Shown piece after piece: positions 6,365 to 7,708 of a stretch of DNA of 7,708 bases (position 1 is its first letter; each line of letters begins with the position of its first letter). The notes below the pieces were generated by a model. That model had not been told where the DNA came from. It saw only the letters and a list, made by a program, of their open reading frames with translations, and did no database searches. Source of the DNA: Rhodospirillaceae bacterium (GTDB taxonomy: Bacteria > Pseudomonadota > Alphaproteobacteria > Rhodospirillales > Magnetospirillaceae); contig DUZC01000100.1 in assembly GCA_013349735.1 (NCBI GenBank), positions 1 through 7,708 on the forward strand, written 5' to 3'. The position numbers and the translations under genes are program-made.

Positions 6365-7064
6365 GGGTAATTTCGTCTCCGACAGTCAGCCAATGATCCA
6401 ATGCGTCGATCTTCACCTTAAGCTGGCAAGTTCAGGCGGTGAGGTCAACATTTTGCGCGGGGTTGATCTCTTGGTTCCGGCGGGCGAGGCCTTGGCCGTC
6501 ACCGGGCCGTCGGGGTCGGGAAAGTCCAGCATGATGATGCTCATCGCTGGTTTGGAGCGCCCTACCGGTGGCTCTGTTCTGGTCGCGGGCGTGGCGCTGG
6601 GGGAGCTCAGCGAAGATCAGCGGGCCCGTTTTCGAAGGCTGAATATTGGCATCATATTCCAGTCCTTTCAGTTGATTCCGACGATGACGGCGTTGGAAAA
6701 TGTGGCGATTCCGCTGGAGTTGGCCAGAAAGCCCGGTGCCATGGCGGCAGCGCGGGACATCCTGGGGCGCGTTGGCCTGGCCGAGCGGGTTCATCATTAT
6801 CCCAGCCAATTATCCGGCGGCGAGCAACAGCGTGTGGCGGTGGCCCGCGCCTTTGTGGCCAGACCCCGATTGCTTTTGGCCGACGAACCGACGGGAAATC
6901 TTGATCAGGCCTCGGGCCAGGCCGTAATTGATCTTTTGTTTGGGTTGCAAAGGGAATTTGGCTCCACCTTATTACTGATAACCCATGATCCGGTTCTGGC
7001 GGCCCGCTGCCAGCGCACCCTTTATCTTCGCGATGGCCGCCTTGATTTGGAGCCTGGTTCGTGA
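6363..7064 (+). CDS. ybbA: ABC transporter ATP-binding protein, YbbA (LolD/MacB-like) type
   Basis: The protein has 233 residues from ATG 6363. All ATPase motifs are intact: Walker A GPSGSGKS (48-55), Q-loop Gln100 in GIIFQSFQLIP, signature LSGGEQQR (150-157), Walker B LLLADEP (170-176) with Glu175, D-loop GNLD and His208 in ITHD. The FQSFQLIPTMTALENV segment and short length place it in the MacB/LolD/FtsE class, which drives transmembrane conformational change and is not classic solute import. It is paired by a GTGA overlap with a large permease and is divergent from tesA, the E. coli ybbA arrangement. The start is uncertain: ATG 6354 and ATG 6393 are also in frame. I prefer 6363, which has a GGA four bases upstream; the open frame further upstream is antisense tesA sequence. 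The ATPase acts at the cytoplasmic face of the inner membrane. Confidence 0.9.
   Translation: MGNFVSDSQPMIQCVDLHLKLASSGGEVNILRGVDLLVPAGEALAVTGPSGSGKSSMMMLIAGLERPTGGSVLVAGVALGELSEDQRARFRRLNIGIIFQSFQLIPTMTALENVAIPLELARKPGAMAAARDILGRVGLAERVHHYPSQLSGGEQQRVAVARAFVARPRLLLADEPTGNLDQASGQAVIDLLFGLQREFGSTLLLITHDPVLAARCQRTLYLRDGRLDLEPGS
7049..7052 (+). promoter_or_regulatory. Ribosome binding site of the ybbP-like gene
   Basis: GGAG ends eight bases before GTG 7061, inside the last codons of the ATPase gene. It supports the GTG start, for which no ATG alternative exists nearby in that frame. Confidence 0.6.
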
Positions 7065-7708
7065 GTGGTCTGCTCCTGCGGCTGGCATTTCGTGACCTCA
7101 GAGGCGGCCTGAGCGGATTGGGCTGGGTGGTGGCCTGTCTGGCGCTGGGTGTCGCCATTATTGCCGCCGCCGGCTCCTTGGATGCCGGGCTGCGCCAAAC
7201 CCTGCGAGAGGATGGCCAGGCCTTGTTGGGGGGTGATCTGCAACTGCGGCTGACCTATCGACCGCCAACAGCGACAGAGATGGCGTTTTTTCGGGGTTTT
7301 GGCACCGTTTCGCAAGCGGTCGAAATGCGCGCTATGGCGCGAAGGCTCGACGGGTCCGCTCAGACCCTGGTGGAAATCAAGGCCATAGAGGGTCCCTATC
7401 CGCTTTATGGCCAGCTTTTGCTGGATCCTCAGCAAGAGATTGCCGTGGCTTTGCAAAAAACGGCGGATGGCTGGGGTATCGCCGTAGATAGCAATTTATT
7501 GGAACGGCTTGGTTTGGCGATCGGGGATCGCCTGTCCATCGGCGATGCCAGCCTGATCATCAGGGCGACGATTCGAGCCGAACCCGATCGCCTGGCCACA
7601 CCGATGTCCTTCGGACCCCGGCTCTTGATGGATAGCCAAGCCTTGCCGGAAACAGGTTTGGTTCGCCAGGGCAGTCTGATCCGCTATAGCGTTCTGCTGC
7701 GACTGGCG
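7061..7708 (+). CDS. ybbP: ABC permease, YbbP (FtsX/MacB-like) type, N-terminal part (cut by window edge)
   Basis: The frame opens with GTG at 7061, overlapping the ATPase stop as GTGA, and stays open to the last base for 216 codons. The N-terminus reads as a YbbP homologue: the amphipathic start LLLRLAFRDLRGG, one membrane helix at about residues 21-40 (GWVVACLALGVAIIAAAGSL), then SLDAGLRQTLREDGQALLGGDLQLRL, which closely fits the start of the large periplasmic domain in this family. Later pieces such as IAVDSNLLERLGLAIGDRLSIGDA also fit. Full family members have about 800 residues with around ten helices, so most of the gene is outside the window. With the ATPase it should form a mechanotransmission-type ABC complex in the inner membrane. 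E. coli YbbAP has been linked to TesA and to handling of hydrophobic compounds; the substrate here is unknown. Confidence 0.88.
   Translation, partial: MSGLLLRLAFRDLRGGLSGLGWVVACLALGVAIIAAAGSLDAGLRQTLREDGQALLGGDLQLRLTYRPPTATEMAFFRGFGTVSQAVEMRAMARRLDGSAQTLVEIKAIEGPYPLYGQLLLDPQQEIAVALQKTADGWGIAVDSNLLERLGLAIGDRLSIGDASLIIRATIRAEPDRLATPMSFGPRLLMDSQALPETGLVRQGSLIRYSVLLRLA

Noticed and set aside
1..7708. CRISPR array, insertion sequence, tRNA or attachment site
   Set aside because: No repeated spacer pattern, transposase motif, terminal inverted repeat or tRNA-like clover sequence was seen; almost all bases are accounted for by conserved housekeeping genes.

Overview
The window looks like ordinary chromosome from an alphaproteobacterium, probably in or near the Rhodospirillales. 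This is an inference from gene order (a radical-SAM hemW/rdgB/rph set divergent from hrcA-grpE), the alphaproteobacterial style of the proteins and the moderately high GC. No ribosomal or other taxonomic marker is present. Ten genes are packed almost end to end. I see no mobile element, CRISPR array, tRNA, rRNA, phage remnant or tandem repeat.

Left block, minus strand (1-1570): rph (RNase PH), rdgB (dITP/XTP pyrophosphatase) and the first 84 codons of hemW, which runs off the left edge. The three genes are joined by two ATGA stop/start overlaps, so they are probably one operon for tRNA 3' maturation, nucleotide-pool cleaning and haem handling.

Divergent gap (1571-1751): 181 bp, the only real intergenic region. 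It holds the rph ribosome binding site and a plausible sigma-70 type promoter for hrcA, but no CIRCE operator that I can find.

Central block, plus strand (1752-4038): hrcA (heat-shock repressor), grpE (DnaK nucleotide exchange factor) and a GmhA-type sedoheptulose-7-phosphate isomerase, with gaps of 9 and 10 bp. dnaK/dnaJ do not follow grpE; the sugar isomerase sits there instead.

Second minus-strand block (4028-6364): read from right to left it is tesA (secreted SGNH esterase/thioesterase), a stand-alone FIST-domain protein and thpR (2H RNA phosphodiesterase). thpR converges on gmhA with an 11-bp overlap of the two coding ends.

Right block, plus strand (about 6363-7708): the ATPase (ybbA type) and the first 216 codons of the large permease (ybbP type) of an ABC system, divergent from tesA. 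The tesA / ybbA-ybbP pairing is also found in E. coli. Here the two predicted start codons overlap on opposite strands, so each promoter probably lies inside the other gene.

I do not see a clearly new system. The best lead is the FIST protein with no attached output domain, placed between a periplasmic lipid esterase and an RNA phosphodiesterase, next to a YbbAP-like ABC system.
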